Shown here one piece after another: positions 54,679 to 63,694 of a DNA stretch of 64,000 nt. The DNA is from Bacteroidales bacterium (GTDB lineage Bacteria; Bacteroidota; Bacteroidia; Bacteroidales; Muribaculaceae). The stretch is taken from assembly GCA_004557825.1 (NCBI GenBank), contig SFFL01000001.1, positions 62,001 to 126,000 on the forward strand. The letters are read 5' to 3'. The translations under genes were made by a program, and so were the position numbers. Numbering within the stretch: the first letter of the stretch is position 1; every line of letters starts with the position of its first letter. Under the pieces are notes generated by a model, which saw only the letters and a list, made by a program, of their open reading frames with translations, did not search any database and was not told the DNA's origin.

Positions 54679-57276
54679 ATGTATAGACCAATTGCTATCG
54701 CTACCGTTGCGTTTCTGTTAGGCTTAAATGCCGTTAATGCCGCTGTACCCGCTCTACCTGCCACTGTGGGGCACCGCACCGAAGCTCTTCCCGATGATGC
54801 CTGGGCATGCTCGGAATGGATAGCCGTGCCCGGTGCACCGGAAAAAACTACAATGACCGATGACAACAGTCAGCGTGCCGCTGATGGCGCAAGCTGGTTC
54901 TGCATCGACATTTCCAACGAGAAAAAAGTTAAGAAAGCTGTGTGGATGACCGCAGGCCTTGGCGTATATCAGCTTTATGTCAACAGCAAGCCTGTGGGCG
55001 ATGAAGTGCTCCGGCCGGGGTATACCCACCTCGTAAAAACCCGCCGCTCTTTCACCTACGATATCACCGACGCCATCAACTGTAAACCGGGAGCTGTCAA
55101 CCGCCTGGCTGTACAGTCTACTCCGGGATGGTGGGCCGACCGCATTGCCACCCCCGCCGGCACAATCGGTATGACCGGCGGCAAACCTGCATTCCGCTCG
55201 GTTGTGGAAATCACCTACGACGACGGCACCACGGAGCGGCTGGGCACCGACACATCCTGGAAGGCCGGCGTGGCCGGCCCCGTGACCCACGCCGGAATCT
55301 ATGATGGCGAGGCTTACGATGCCCGCATACCTATGGGCTATGACTCGGCATCTACCTTCGGCAATGCAGAAAAATATACACGCTTCGACGGCGATATCCT
55401 CCCCTCCGATGGTGCGGAAGTATATGCCCGCCGCGACTTGATGCTTTCCCCCGTGATGGCATATACCTGGAAGGGTGTAACCGGTGCCGACGATAAGCAT
55501 TATGGCAAAGTCAATATCCTGCGCGATTATCCGTCGGGTAAAAACATAAAGGTTAATCCGGGTGAAACACTCGTGGTGGATTTCGGCCAGAACGCAGCTG
55601 CAGTGCCGGTGTTTGAATTCAGCGCACCCGAAGGCACCCATCTTGAATGTCATTTCGCCGAGTTGCTCAACGACGGAAACGGCGCCCACAGCCGCGGTAT
55701 GGACGGTCCGGAAGGGTCGGCCCATCTGCGCAATTTACGCCTCGGCCCTGATTTCCTGCGTCTCGACTACACTTTCGGCCACGGAGGCCGCAGCGTAAGC
55801 TACAAGCCTGATTGCACCTTCTACGGCTACCGCTACCTGACACTTACCGCAGATGGCCCCGTAAATATCAAATCGGTGAAGTCGCTCCCCATTACATCCA
55901 TCAACGACAATATGGAGACCGGTACTCTTGTAACCGGCAACGATGATATAAATCAACTCATTTCCAACACCATCTGGGGGCAGCGCTCCAACTACCTTTC
56001 CGTGCCCACAGACTGCCCGCAGCGCAATGAACGTCTGGGCTGGACTGCCGACACACAGGTGTTTGCCGAGACCGGCTCTTTCTTCGCCGACACCGACAAG
56101 TTTTTCCACAAATGGACTCGCGATCTACGCGACTCTCAGCACCCCGACGGTGGTTTCCCGCCCGTAGCTCCCGGCTCTATGTATGCTTTCACTCCCATCG
56201 AAACTACCCGTCTGGGCTGGGCCGATGCCGGAATAATAGTGCCTTACATTGTATGGAAGCAATTTGCCGACACAGCCATCATCAATGAGAACTGGCAGGC
56301 AATGGAGAAATACATCGACCTGATTGACAGTTATAACGCCGAGCATAATGCCCTCACTGTTTACAACAACGGCTGCCAGTTTGCCGACTGGCTAAGCTAC
56401 GAGCCGCTCGAATCGAAAAGCGGACGCCTCGACAAAATCGTCGACGGGAAAAAGGTGCAGCGCCCCGAAGCACGCGAATACTGGTCGTATCTCCAGGGTT
56501 GCTACTGGATTACCAATGCCGATATGATGGCCGCAATGGCCCGTGCCACAGGCCGCGACGATTCTAAATTCACCGCGATGGCTCAGCGGGCACGCGACTA
56601 TGTGCGCGGCCGTCATCTCAATCCCGACGGCACTTTCCGCAACGAAATTCTCAACACTATGCAGACTCCGGCGCTATTCGCCCTGCACAGCCGTCTGCTC
56701 GACGGCCAGGCTAAGGAGAACCTGAAAGAGCGTCTGCGTCAGAACTTCAAGGAGCACGGCAACTGCCTCCAGACCGGATTCCTCGGCACTTCCATCCTGA
56801 TGTCGACACTCACCGACAACGGTATGACCGACATTGCCTACGAGCTTTTGCTGCAGCACAAGAATCCCAGCTGGCTTTATTCAGTCGACAACGGTGCCAC
56901 CACCATCTGGGAGCGCTGGGACAGCTATACCCGGGAGAAAGGTATGGGTGAGGCAGATATGAACAGCTTCAACCACTATGCCTACGGATGTGTGTGCCAG
57001 TGGATGTGGAACACTATGGCCGGAATCAAGGCCGACCCCGCCGACCCCGGCTTCCGCCACATCATTATGAACCCGGTGCCCGACAAGCGCATCGGCTCGC
57101 TGAAAGCCAGCTATGCCTCGGCCGCAGGCCTGATAAAGAGCGAGTGGAAATATGATGGCGACCGCTGCATCTGGAATTTCACAATTCCCGAAGGCTCTAC
57201 CGCCACCGTCACTCTCCCTGTCAGCGGCGCCAAGCCCCAGACATTTACCGCCGGCCGCCACACTCTCACTTTCTAA
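54679..57276 (+). CDS. Alpha-L-rhamnosidase (GH78)
   Basis: About 865 residues with signal peptide (LNAVNAA). N-terminal beta-sandwich domains (carbohydrate-binding, with WFCIDISNEKKVKKAVWMT and YVNSKPVGDE) precede an (alpha/alpha)6 barrel that begins near TIWGQRSNYLSVPTDCPQR. The catalytic acid lies in NERLGW (E451); TSILMST and YSVDNGATTIWERWDS are later conserved barrel segments. A C-terminal beta-domain ends it. It removes terminal alpha-L-rhamnose, probably in the periplasm. The ATG at 54679 puts the signal peptide at the start; an in-frame ATG 21 nt upstream is less likely. Confidence 0.93.
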   Translation: MYRPIAIATVAFLLGLNAVNAAVPALPATVGHRTEALPDDAWACSEWIAVPGAPEKTTMTDDNSQRAADGASWFCIDISNEKKVKKAVWMTAGLGVYQLYVNSKPVGDEVLRPGYTHLVKTRRSFTYDITDAINCKPGAVNRLAVQSTPGWWADRIATPAGTIGMTGGKPAFRSVVEITYDDGTTERLGTDTSWKAGVAGPVTHAGIYDGEAYDARIPMGYDSASTFGNAEKYTRFDGDILPSDGAEVYARRDLMLSPVMAYTWKGVTGADDKHYGKVNILRDYPSGKNIKVNPGETLVVDFGQNAAAVPVFEFSAPEGTHLECHFAELLNDGNGAHSRGMDGPEGSAHLRNLRLGPDFLRLDYTFGHGGRSVSYKPDCTFYGYRYLTLTADGPVNIKSVKSLPITSINDNMETGTLVTGNDDINQLISNTIWGQRSNYLSVPTDCPQRNERLGWTADTQVFAETGSFFADTDKFFHKWTRDLRDSQHPDGGFPPVAPGSMYAFTPIETTRLGWADAGIIVPYIVWKQFADTAIINENWQAMEKYIDLIDSYNAEHNALTVYNNGCQFADWLSYEPLESKSGRLDKIVDGKKVQRPEAREYWSYLQGCYWITNADMMAAMARATGRDDSKFTAMAQRARDYVRGRHLNPDGTFRNEILNTMQTPALFALHSRLLDGQAKENLKERLRQNFKEHGNCLQTGFLGTSILMSTLTDNGMTDIAYELLLQHKNPSWLYSVDNGATTIWERWDSYTREKGMGEADMNSFNHYAYGCVCQWMWNTMAGIKADPADPGFRHIIMNPVPDKRIGSLKASYASAAGLIKSEWKYDGDRCIWNFTIPEGSTATVTLPVSGAKPQTFTAGRHTLTF

Positions 57277-57317
57277 ATTCTTGCATACAATCCCATTCTT
57301 ACTTTCAACCAAATATA

Positions 57318-58724
57318 ATGTCCCGAACAACAGTCACAATACTACTTGCCCTGCTTTCACTGGCAGGATTCGAGGCAAAAGCATATAAGCCTGCAGGCAA
57401 CCGAATTATGACAACGTGGGGCGAGAACATCGACCCGTCAAAAGTTTGGCAGGAATATCCCCGTCCCATTATGGAGCGCCCCGACTGGGAGAACCTCAAC
57501 GGTCTGTGGCAATATGCCATTTTAGAAAAAGATGTACCTTCTCCGGCAGAATACCAGGGTGATATTCTCGTGCCCTTCTGCGCCGAATCCGCCCTATCGG
57601 GTGTCGGAAAAGAAGTAGGCGAAAAAAAGGTCATATGGTATAAACGTATGTTCACGGTGCCGAAATCGTGGCGCGGCCGAGCGCTCGCCGGGGAAACAAT
57701 AACAATCAATATGCCCGCCGATGTGAAACTGTGGTCGCCCGACAGCCCCTATCTCTATGACCTTGAAGTAAGCATCAGTTCCGGCGGCAAAACTGTCGAT
57801 AAGGTAAAAAGCTATGCCGCTATGCGGAAGATTTCCACAAAGAAAGATGGCAACGGTGTGGTGCGTCTGCAGCTTAACAACAAAGATTTATTCCAGTATG
57901 GTCCTCTTGATCAGGGCTGGTGGCCCGACGGACTTTATACAGCCCCATCATACGAAGCTATGGTATACGACGTTGACAAAACTAAAGAGTGGGGCTTCAA
58001 TATGATTCGCAAGCATGTGAAAATTGAGCCTGCGCTTTGGTATACCTATTGCGACCGCAATGGCATTATCGTGTGGCAGGATATGCCCAGCAGTGGCAGC
58101 AACCCCACATGGCAACCCCGCAATTATTTCCACGGCGAAGAATTGCAGCGGTCGCCTGAAAGTGAGGCTAATTATCGCAAAGAACTCAAAGAGGTCATCG
58201 ATGCCCTCCGAAACTACCCCTGTATAGTAGTTTGGACACCCTTCAACGAAGGTTTCGGCCAGTTTAAAACACCAGAAATTGTAGAGTGGATAAAGACGTA
58301 TGATCCTTCGCGTCTGGTAAATCCCGCCAGCGGCGGAAACTTCTATCCTTGCGGCGACATCATTGATATGCACACCTATCCATCCCCTCCGCAGATTTGC
58401 GTCTACGACGGCTCAAGGGCAAACGTTATAGGGGAATATGGCGGCATAGGTATGGCCACCGAAGGCCACCTCTGGGCGGCCGACCGCAATTGGGGATACG
58501 TTCAGAACAAATCTGCCGATGAAGTGACCAAGACGTATGAGGAATATGCCGACAAAATCAACCGGCTTGCCGATTATTGGATTGTAGGAGCGGTATATAC
58601 TCAGACTACCGATGTGGAGAGCGAAATAAATGGCCTTATGACATACGACCGTAAGGTGGTGAAAATTGATAAGGATTGTGTCAGAGAGGCCAATCGCCGC
58701 GTAATTGCCAATCATAGCAAATAA
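57318..58724 (+). CDS. GH2 family glycoside hydrolase with internal deletion
   Basis: 468 residues; relatives with the same opening and ending are about 600. Signal peptide (1-22) and the family start WQEYPRPIMERPDWENLNGLW are intact, as is LVPFCAESALSGVGK. At about residue 120 (WRG then RALAGET) the sequence jumps from the first strand of the sugar-binding domain to the second beta-domain (KLWSPDSPYLYDL), so most of the N-terminal sandwich is missing, in frame. The catalytic barrel keeps acid/base E311 (PFNEGFG) and nucleophile E373 (GEYGG), FNMIRKHVKIEP and VYTQTTDVE. It may be unstable or have changed specificity. 5 nt before the next gene. Confidence 0.85.
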   Translation: MSRTTVTILLALLSLAGFEAKAYKPAGNRIMTTWGENIDPSKVWQEYPRPIMERPDWENLNGLWQYAILEKDVPSPAEYQGDILVPFCAESALSGVGKEVGEKKVIWYKRMFTVPKSWRGRALAGETITINMPADVKLWSPDSPYLYDLEVSISSGGKTVDKVKSYAAMRKISTKKDGNGVVRLQLNNKDLFQYGPLDQGWWPDGLYTAPSYEAMVYDVDKTKEWGFNMIRKHVKIEPALWYTYCDRNGIIVWQDMPSSGSNPTWQPRNYFHGEELQRSPESEANYRKELKEVIDALRNYPCIVVWTPFNEGFGQFKTPEIVEWIKTYDPSRLVNPASGGNFYPCGDIIDMHTYPSPPQICVYDGSRANVIGEYGGIGMATEGHLWAADRNWGYVQNKSADEVTKTYEEYADKINRLADYWIVGAVYTQTTDVESEINGLMTYDRKVVKIDKDCVREANRRVIANHSK

Positions 58725-58729
58725 CCCGA

Positions 58730-61678
58730 ATGATACGTCAGCTTCACCATTCTCTCGCACTCCTGCTGATGTGGAGTGCCGCACTGACGGCTTCTGCCGC
58801 CGGGCACCGATTCTACGCCGTCGAGGCAGAGGGCGATACCATTGCCGAAGATATTGAAGCCTCCATCCGGAGCGAAATAGCCGACAATGTTGAGACTGTA
58901 ACTCTGCGTCTGCGCAACAATCGCCATACTCCTTTCCAGCCCATCAAGGCCGGGCTGAAACTGGGCATAGACACTTATATGGACACATATCCCGAGTGGT
59001 ATGGCAAGTATTTTCCAACCCTCGCAGTCTGCGAGTCTGACCATTTTTATGGCTATATGCAGTCGCCCGGAGGGAAAATCAAGGCCGTTGTTTCGGCTGA
59101 CCCTATAGCCTCGTGGAGCCTCGACTACAATATGGGGTATCAGGACAAAGATCAGGATAACCGCTGGTTCTACGGCCACCGCATAGAGTGCCTGAACCTC
59201 GATATGCTGTGCCAAGGCCCGCTTCCCGAGCACCATCCCCATCTGTGGCAGCTGGCACCCGGTGAAGAGCGAGAATGGAAGGTGAAAATCATTGATATTG
59301 ACAATTTAGACGCCTTTGAGCCGACGGTTTACCGCCATACCGGTGCACCGGCAATCTCGATGCCTGCAACTTCCTGCAATCCAGGCGACTCTCTTGACAT
59401 AATGGTGTGGGGCTCAGCCCCCGTAATGACAATAAACGGTAAAAAGTTAGGTTTGAAAAAAGCAGATACCTCTCTGTGGCGCGGAACTTTCCGCGCTGCA
59501 GAGCCGGGTATCAAAAACATTGTAGTGACCGACGGCGCCCGGCAGGCTCACGGCACAGTGGCCGTGCGGCATCCCTGGCGGCAGACTATGCAGCTGGCCC
59601 GCGATGCTGTGAGCCGCTATAAGCAGAAGCCCACATCGCATGTGGAAAGCTGGTATGGATTTCATACTGCCTTCGATGCTGCCCGCATCCTTCCGGATCC
59701 GGCGCAGGACAGTCTGCTCAACCGCCGCTTTAATTTAATACTTGACAAAGTTTTCGACAGGCAGACCGGTCAACCCTATCAATGGCAATGGCGCATACAG
59801 AATGTATCGTCGACAATAGGAATGCTGGCCGACCGCTACCTTGCCTTTGGTGATTCTGCCGACCTTGATCTGGGAGAGCGAATGGCCCGCTGCTTTATGA
59901 GTTTTCAGAAGCCCGACGGCGCATATCTTACCGGCAAAACCGACTATACCTCAGTAATCTATCCCGCTAAAAGTTTGCTTGAATTTGCCGATGCCGAGCG
60001 CATCGCCGACCGTAACGAGCAGGCAGATAGCCTGGAACAATCCGTAAAGCGAGCCATCGAGCATCTGGTGAATGCCAACGGCGATTTACAGACCGAAGGG
60101 CAGATAACCTATGAAGATGGTATGGTAAGCTGCTCGGCACTGCAAATCGGAGCGTATGCTTTGCACTGCAAAAACGACGCCGACCGCCGCCGATATACCG
60201 AAGCAATGCTCAAACTACTTGACGGTCACGACAGTCTTACCCAATTGCGGGTGCCTGACGGGCGCCGACGCGGAGGCACTCTCCGCTTCTGGGAGTCGCA
60301 ATACGATGTGTTTATGTTGCCCAATATAATTTCATCGCCTCACGGCTGGAGCGCATGGAGGGCTTATGCCACTTACTACGCTTATCTTCTGACTGGCGAT
60401 GAGCGGTGGCTGCGCGAGACTTTCGACGCCGCATCGGCTTTCGCCGCTCTTATCGACCACCAGACCGGCAACCTCAACTGGGCCTATGTTGTCGACCCCT
60501 ATGTGAGGGCTACACAGGTGTGCGAGCCCGACTCAAACCACACCCCCGACGATGCCACATACGGGAATCCGCACCCCGAGCTATATCCTAACCGGAAGTT
60601 TGTTGTCGGCGAGCAATATGTGCCGATGATTGCCGACTGGCAGACGATAGTGTCGAGCGACAACGATGTGCACGAGTGCTTCAAATTCATAGCCGAAGCT
60701 GTGCTGTGCAATGCTTTTATCGTAGAGCGCGTCGACGGCTCCATCGCCACATATAACTGCACCCTCCAAAAAGATGGTGACACTCTGAATATCAAAGCCA
60801 ATGAGCCGCAGATAACCACGCTGTACTCCAACCTGCGCACCCCGTATAAGCTTCATTTCGATGGAGTAATCAAGCCCGTACGCGACCCCGATTTCTACAT
60901 CTACCTTTGCCTCGGGCAATCGAATATGGAAGGAAATGCTCCCATCGAACCGATTGACCGCGAAAATGTTTCCAATAGATTCCAGCTAATGCCGGCAGTG
61001 GATTTCCCGAGTCTGTCACGCACAAAAGGACAATGGTGCAAAGCCGTGCCCCCACTTGTACACGAAGCGGCCGGATTATCCCCGATAGATTATTTCGGAC
61101 GAACGATGGTGGCAAATCTTCCGGAGAACGTACGCATTGGAGTTGTGCCGGTAGCCGTGGGAGGCGCTAATATACTGCACCTCGACAAAGATTTCGACCC
61201 CACATCAATCGCGGATTACCCCGATTGGTATAAAAATCTTATGGCACGCTACGATAACACCCCCTACAAACGGCTTGTAGAGTGCGCTCGCGAAGCACAA
61301 CAATATGGCGTAATAAAAGGTATCATCTTCCATCAGGGAGAATCCAACGACGGAGATCCGCACTGGCCCGAAATGGTGAAAAAACTATATGAAGACCTCC
61401 TGCACGACCTCTCACTCGACGCCGCCCAAGTACCCCTTCTTGCCGGAGAAGTTGTCTCAACGGCAGAGGACGGAGCCTGCGGCAGTATGAACAACATCAT
61501 TGACCGCCTACCTGAAACGATTCCCACCGCCCACGTAATATCCTCCGCCAACCTTCCTCATAAAGGCGACCGCCTTCATTTCACCACCTGCAGCTACCGC
61601 ATCCTCGGCTGCCGCTACGCCACCACTCTCCTCCCCATCCTCGGCATCCACAATCCCCTCCCCGCCTACACCGATTAA
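58730..61678 (+). CDS. Fusion of an unassigned helical-barrel enzyme and an SGNH acetylesterase
   Basis: 982 residues with signal peptide (to about 23, SAAG). Residues about 25-290 are beta-rich; about 290-650 are helical with patterned repeats (WQWRIQNVSSTIGMLADRYLAFG, MARCFMSFQKPDGAYL, FWESQYDVFMLPNI), fitting an (alpha/alpha)6 glycosidase or lyase, but I cannot name a family. From about 720 comes an SGNH/sialate O-acetylesterase-like domain: GQSNME with nucleophile S731, AVGGANI, FHQGESN and a C-terminal D-x-x-H (DRLHF). It likely deacetylates and cleaves the same substrate. Last gene of the locus. Confidence 0.8.
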   Translation: MIRQLHHSLALLLMWSAALTASAAGHRFYAVEAEGDTIAEDIEASIRSEIADNVETVTLRLRNNRHTPFQPIKAGLKLGIDTYMDTYPEWYGKYFPTLAVCESDHFYGYMQSPGGKIKAVVSADPIASWSLDYNMGYQDKDQDNRWFYGHRIECLNLDMLCQGPLPEHHPHLWQLAPGEEREWKVKIIDIDNLDAFEPTVYRHTGAPAISMPATSCNPGDSLDIMVWGSAPVMTINGKKLGLKKADTSLWRGTFRAAEPGIKNIVVTDGARQAHGTVAVRHPWRQTMQLARDAVSRYKQKPTSHVESWYGFHTAFDAARILPDPAQDSLLNRRFNLILDKVFDRQTGQPYQWQWRIQNVSSTIGMLADRYLAFGDSADLDLGERMARCFMSFQKPDGAYLTGKTDYTSVIYPAKSLLEFADAERIADRNEQADSLEQSVKRAIEHLVNANGDLQTEGQITYEDGMVSCSALQIGAYALHCKNDADRRRYTEAMLKLLDGHDSLTQLRVPDGRRRGGTLRFWESQYDVFMLPNIISSPHGWSAWRAYATYYAYLLTGDERWLRETFDAASAFAALIDHQTGNLNWAYVVDPYVRATQVCEPDSNHTPDDATYGNPHPELYPNRKFVVGEQYVPMIADWQTIVSSDNDVHECFKFIAEAVLCNAFIVERVDGSIATYNCTLQKDGDTLNIKANEPQITTLYSNLRTPYKLHFDGVIKPVRDPDFYIYLCLGQSNMEGNAPIEPIDRENVSNRFQLMPAVDFPSLSRTKGQWCKAVPPLVHEAAGLSPIDYFGRTMVANLPENVRIGVVPVAVGGANILHLDKDFDPTSIADYPDWYKNLMARYDNTPYKRLVECAREAQQYGVIKGIIFHQGESNDGDPHWPEMVKKLYEDLLHDLSLDAAQVPLLAGEVVSTAEDGACGSMNNIIDRLPETIPTAHVISSANLPHKGDRLHFTTCSYRILGCRYATTLLPILGIHNPLPAYTD

Positions 61679-61971
61679 CCGCTTCCCCGATATCACATCT
61701 TCCCCCGACTCAAAAAGCACCTTGTATAGATTCGACATTTCCCGTATTTTAGATTTGATATCACTCATAATTCAAAATTTAAAGGGTGTAGCGATTTGAC
61801 GTTGCATAATTCTTCTCCAAAACACCCGGAACTGAGGAAGGCAGATGAAAGCCATTCATCTTGTATCCGTCCGCCATTGCGTTTGACCGTAGCTTGTAGC
61901 CATTTCAGGCTATGGGCATCCAAGTTGGTATCGTCGTTTGCCAGATTGATATATGTAACAGTCGTTTCATA
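61679..61971. other. Gap with a possible degraded minus-strand frame
   Basis: The 293-nt gap holds an open minus-strand frame (61790-61971) without a start codon, directly after the stop of the 62217 gene, and an ATGA-overlapped further frame that runs antisense into the 3' end of the 58730 gene. I do not annotate either as a gene. Confidence 0.4.
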
Positions 61972-62217
61972 TCACCACCCTCCCAGTTCGGTAGCCGCTT
62001 TGTCAATAGCCACCTTTAATTCCTTTTCATCAATGACAACCGGCTTGCGGTTGGCACGGTTGATAGTCATTTCACGCTTCTCTTCCTCGGTAGGTTCGGG
62101 GAGGTCAACCATATACACATTACTACATTTTGACCTTTTGCCGGCTATAAGATTAGCCCACAATTCTGCCATCAGCGTTCTTACACCTTCAGGCGATTTG
62201 ATTCTTTCTGTTTCCAT
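61972..62217 (-). CDS. Small hypothetical protein
   Basis: 81 residues starting METERIKSPEG, charged and helical in pattern, with a Pro-rich stretch (DLPEPTEEE) and ending AATELGGW. I do not recognise it. A TAACTTTG -7 element lies at 62238-62245, 21 nt before the ATG. After the stop codon the same frame stays open for 59 codons of protein-like sequence (to 61793), so the gene may be the front part of a longer, broken one. Lower GC and codon choice than the locus upstream suggest an accessory gene. Confidence 0.55.
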   Translation of the reverse strand: METERIKSPEGVRTLMAELWANLIAGKRSKCSNVYMVDLPEPTEEEKREMTINRANRKPVVIDEKELKVAIDKAATELGGW

Positions 62218-62237
62218 AATTATTATTGATTTTGCGA

Positions 62238-62245
62238 CAAAGTTA
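62238..62245 (-). promoter_or_regulatory. -7 element of the 81-residue gene
   Basis: TAACTTTG on the minus strand. No TTG at standard spacing. Confidence 0.45.
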
Positions 62246-62361
62246 GTATCAAGGTGTAGTATTCTTCGAAACACATGCTTTTGTTATGAAAAAATTGGCA
62301 GGCCTAACTCATAATTCCTTTCAAAACACTCCAATTAAGGTTTTTCTATAAGATTTTTTCG

Positions 62362-62369
62362 TAACTTTG
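62362..62369 (+). promoter_or_regulatory. -7 element upstream of the DUF3791/DUF3990 cassette
   Basis: TAACTTTG, 35 nt before the GTG of the XRE-like fragment and 159 nt before the DUF3791 ATG. Confidence 0.5.
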
Positions 62370-62403
62370 CGATAAACATCAAAGTATTATATGCAATTAG
62401 CAA

Positions 62404-62550
62404 GTGAATAATGGCATCGCGCAAGTTCAACCGGGGAAATTGCAATCTTCGCTTGATAAGCTTGTAAGGATTTCAGAATTACTTGATATTGATATTAAAA
62501 ATTTATCATCAGCTATAAAGCATAGTTATGGACAAGAACGAAATATTTAA
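62404..62550 (+). pseudogene. XRE/HTH_3-like C-terminal fragment
   Basis: A 48-codon open frame starting at GTG. Its protein, VNNGIAQVQPGKLQSSLDKL followed by VRISELLDIDIKNL, matches the second half of an HTH_3 domain (the 'G...P.L..L..I...L.I....L' pattern). The recognition-helix half is missing, so it is probably a remnant of an autoregulator. It overlaps the DUF3791 start by 23 nt in another frame. It could still be translated as a leader peptide. Confidence 0.4.
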
Positions 62551-62752
62551 TAGAATTGAATATGTTGTGACTTGTGTCGGAGCTTTCGCGCAGCGGTTTA
62601 ATCTCTCCAATATGCAAGCATACGCATATTTACGCCGTTATGCAGGCATAAGTTTTCTTCTCGATTGCTATGCTGCCGAGCACACGCTCTCTATTGATGA
62701 TGCCGTCTCAGATCTTCAAGTCATTTGCCAGCGGGAAGGAGGTAAGATATGA
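62528..62752 (+). CDS. DUF3791 family protein
   Basis: 74 residues, mostly helical (EYVVTCVGAFAQRFNLS, then QAYAYLRRYAGISFLLDCYAAEHTLSIDDAVSDLQ). It fits the small DUF3791 family that is often found next to DUF3990. Its stop overlaps the DUF3990 start by 4 nt (ATGA), so translation is coupled. No activity is known; as the first and small member it could be the antidote of a toxin pair. Confidence 0.75.
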   Translation: MDKNEIFNRIEYVVTCVGAFAQRFNLSNMQAYAYLRRYAGISFLLDCYAAEHTLSIDDAVSDLQVICQREGGKI

Positions 62753-63240
62753 TTCGACGGCTCTATCACGGTTCAAACGTGGCCATTGTGCAAGTAGACC
62801 TCTCACGCAGCAAGCGTGGCAAGGATTTCGGACAAGGATTTTATCTTAACGCCAATCCCGATCAGGCTATGGAGATGGCAGCTCGAACGACGCGATTCCT
62901 CAATGAGGGAGAACCAACGTTATCCTGCTTTGAGTTTAATGAAGACGAAGCTACAAAAAACGGCCTGAGCATAAAGTTTTTTCCTGATTACTCTGAAGAA
63001 TGGGCAGAGTTTATCGTTATGAACCGCAAGAATAACTCCGATACACCGGCACATCCCTATGATATTGTAATTGGCCCTATAGCGGATGATACTGTTGGCG
63101 TTCAAATACGCCGTTACATAATGGGGTATTTGTCCGCTCAAGCGTTGGTTGAAGAGCTGAGATTTCGAGGCGACCATGCAGTTCAATACTTCTTTGGGAC
63201 ACCAAAAGCATTAGAATTCTTAAAACACATCGAATTATGA
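62749..63240 (+). CDS. DUF3990 protein, ADP-ribosyltransferase fold
   Basis: 163 residues. LYHGSN (residues 5-10) fits the first motif of ADP-ribosyltransferase-like folds, GKDFGQGFYLN (about 25-35) the second (FGxGFY with a following aliphatic/T), and QYFFGTPKALEFLK near the C-terminus the third, where a Q/E-type catalytic residue is expected. DUF3990 is placed in the ADP-ribosyl clan. A modified-target or toxin role is inferred, as no substrate is known. It overlaps both neighbours by 4 nt. Confidence 0.82.
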   Translation: MIRRLYHGSNVAIVQVDLSRSKRGKDFGQGFYLNANPDQAMEMAARTTRFLNEGEPTLSCFEFNEDEATKNGLSIKFFPDYSEEWAEFIVMNRKNNSDTPAHPYDIVIGPIADDTVGVQIRRYIMGYLSAQALVEELRFRGDHAVQYFFGTPKALEFLKHIEL

Positions 63241-63458
63241 CACAAGACATACAGTTTCAGATAGAATGCCTTGCGGCTGAACTTACCGAAATGCTCATCG
63301 CGGAATATGGCTGGGATATACACCGCGCCCTTGACGAATTATATTCGTCAACGACCTTCGCCAAACTTAATGATCCCGAATGTGGCCTCTACTATCAGGG
63401 CGCCGTCTATATCTTTCAGTTTCTTAAATCCGAAATCGAAACCGGTAAAGTCACATAA
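63237..63458 (+). CDS. Small helical protein coupled to DUF3990
   Basis: 73 residues, acidic, with a QIECLAAELTEMLIAEYGWD helix and a YYQGAVYIFQFLKSEIETGK C-terminal part. I recall similar small proteins in Bacteroidales accessory loci but no named function. It starts within the DUF3990 stop (ATGA overlap), so it is part of the same unit. Confidence 0.65.
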   Translation: MTQDIQFQIECLAAELTEMLIAEYGWDIHRALDELYSSTTFAKLNDPECGLYYQGAVYIFQFLKSEIETGKVT

Positions 63459-63694
63459 ATTTCAAATGTAGATTTACCGGATATTAAGGGAGATTCAGAC
63501 TGGTATTTTTTACGACATATTATCCTAATATTTAGGAGCCGCTGCTATAACGCATTCTCATCGGCATTTATGTCTAGCGATAAATTGGGGTGGGATAGAG
63601 AACTCAATAAATGTTGAAATTGTTTATATGGCAGTCGGGCGCTCGGAGGCGGTCGGCTGACTACAATTTATGACACTTATTTAATATCAGAATT

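Noticed and set aside
61780..61974. TGA read-through or selenocysteine in the 81-residue gene
   Set aside because: No SECIS-like structure or selenoprotein family similarity is seen; decay is simpler.
63459..63694. Possible gene in the gap before the small HTH gene
   Set aside because: No open frame of meaningful length or recognisable sequence on either strand.
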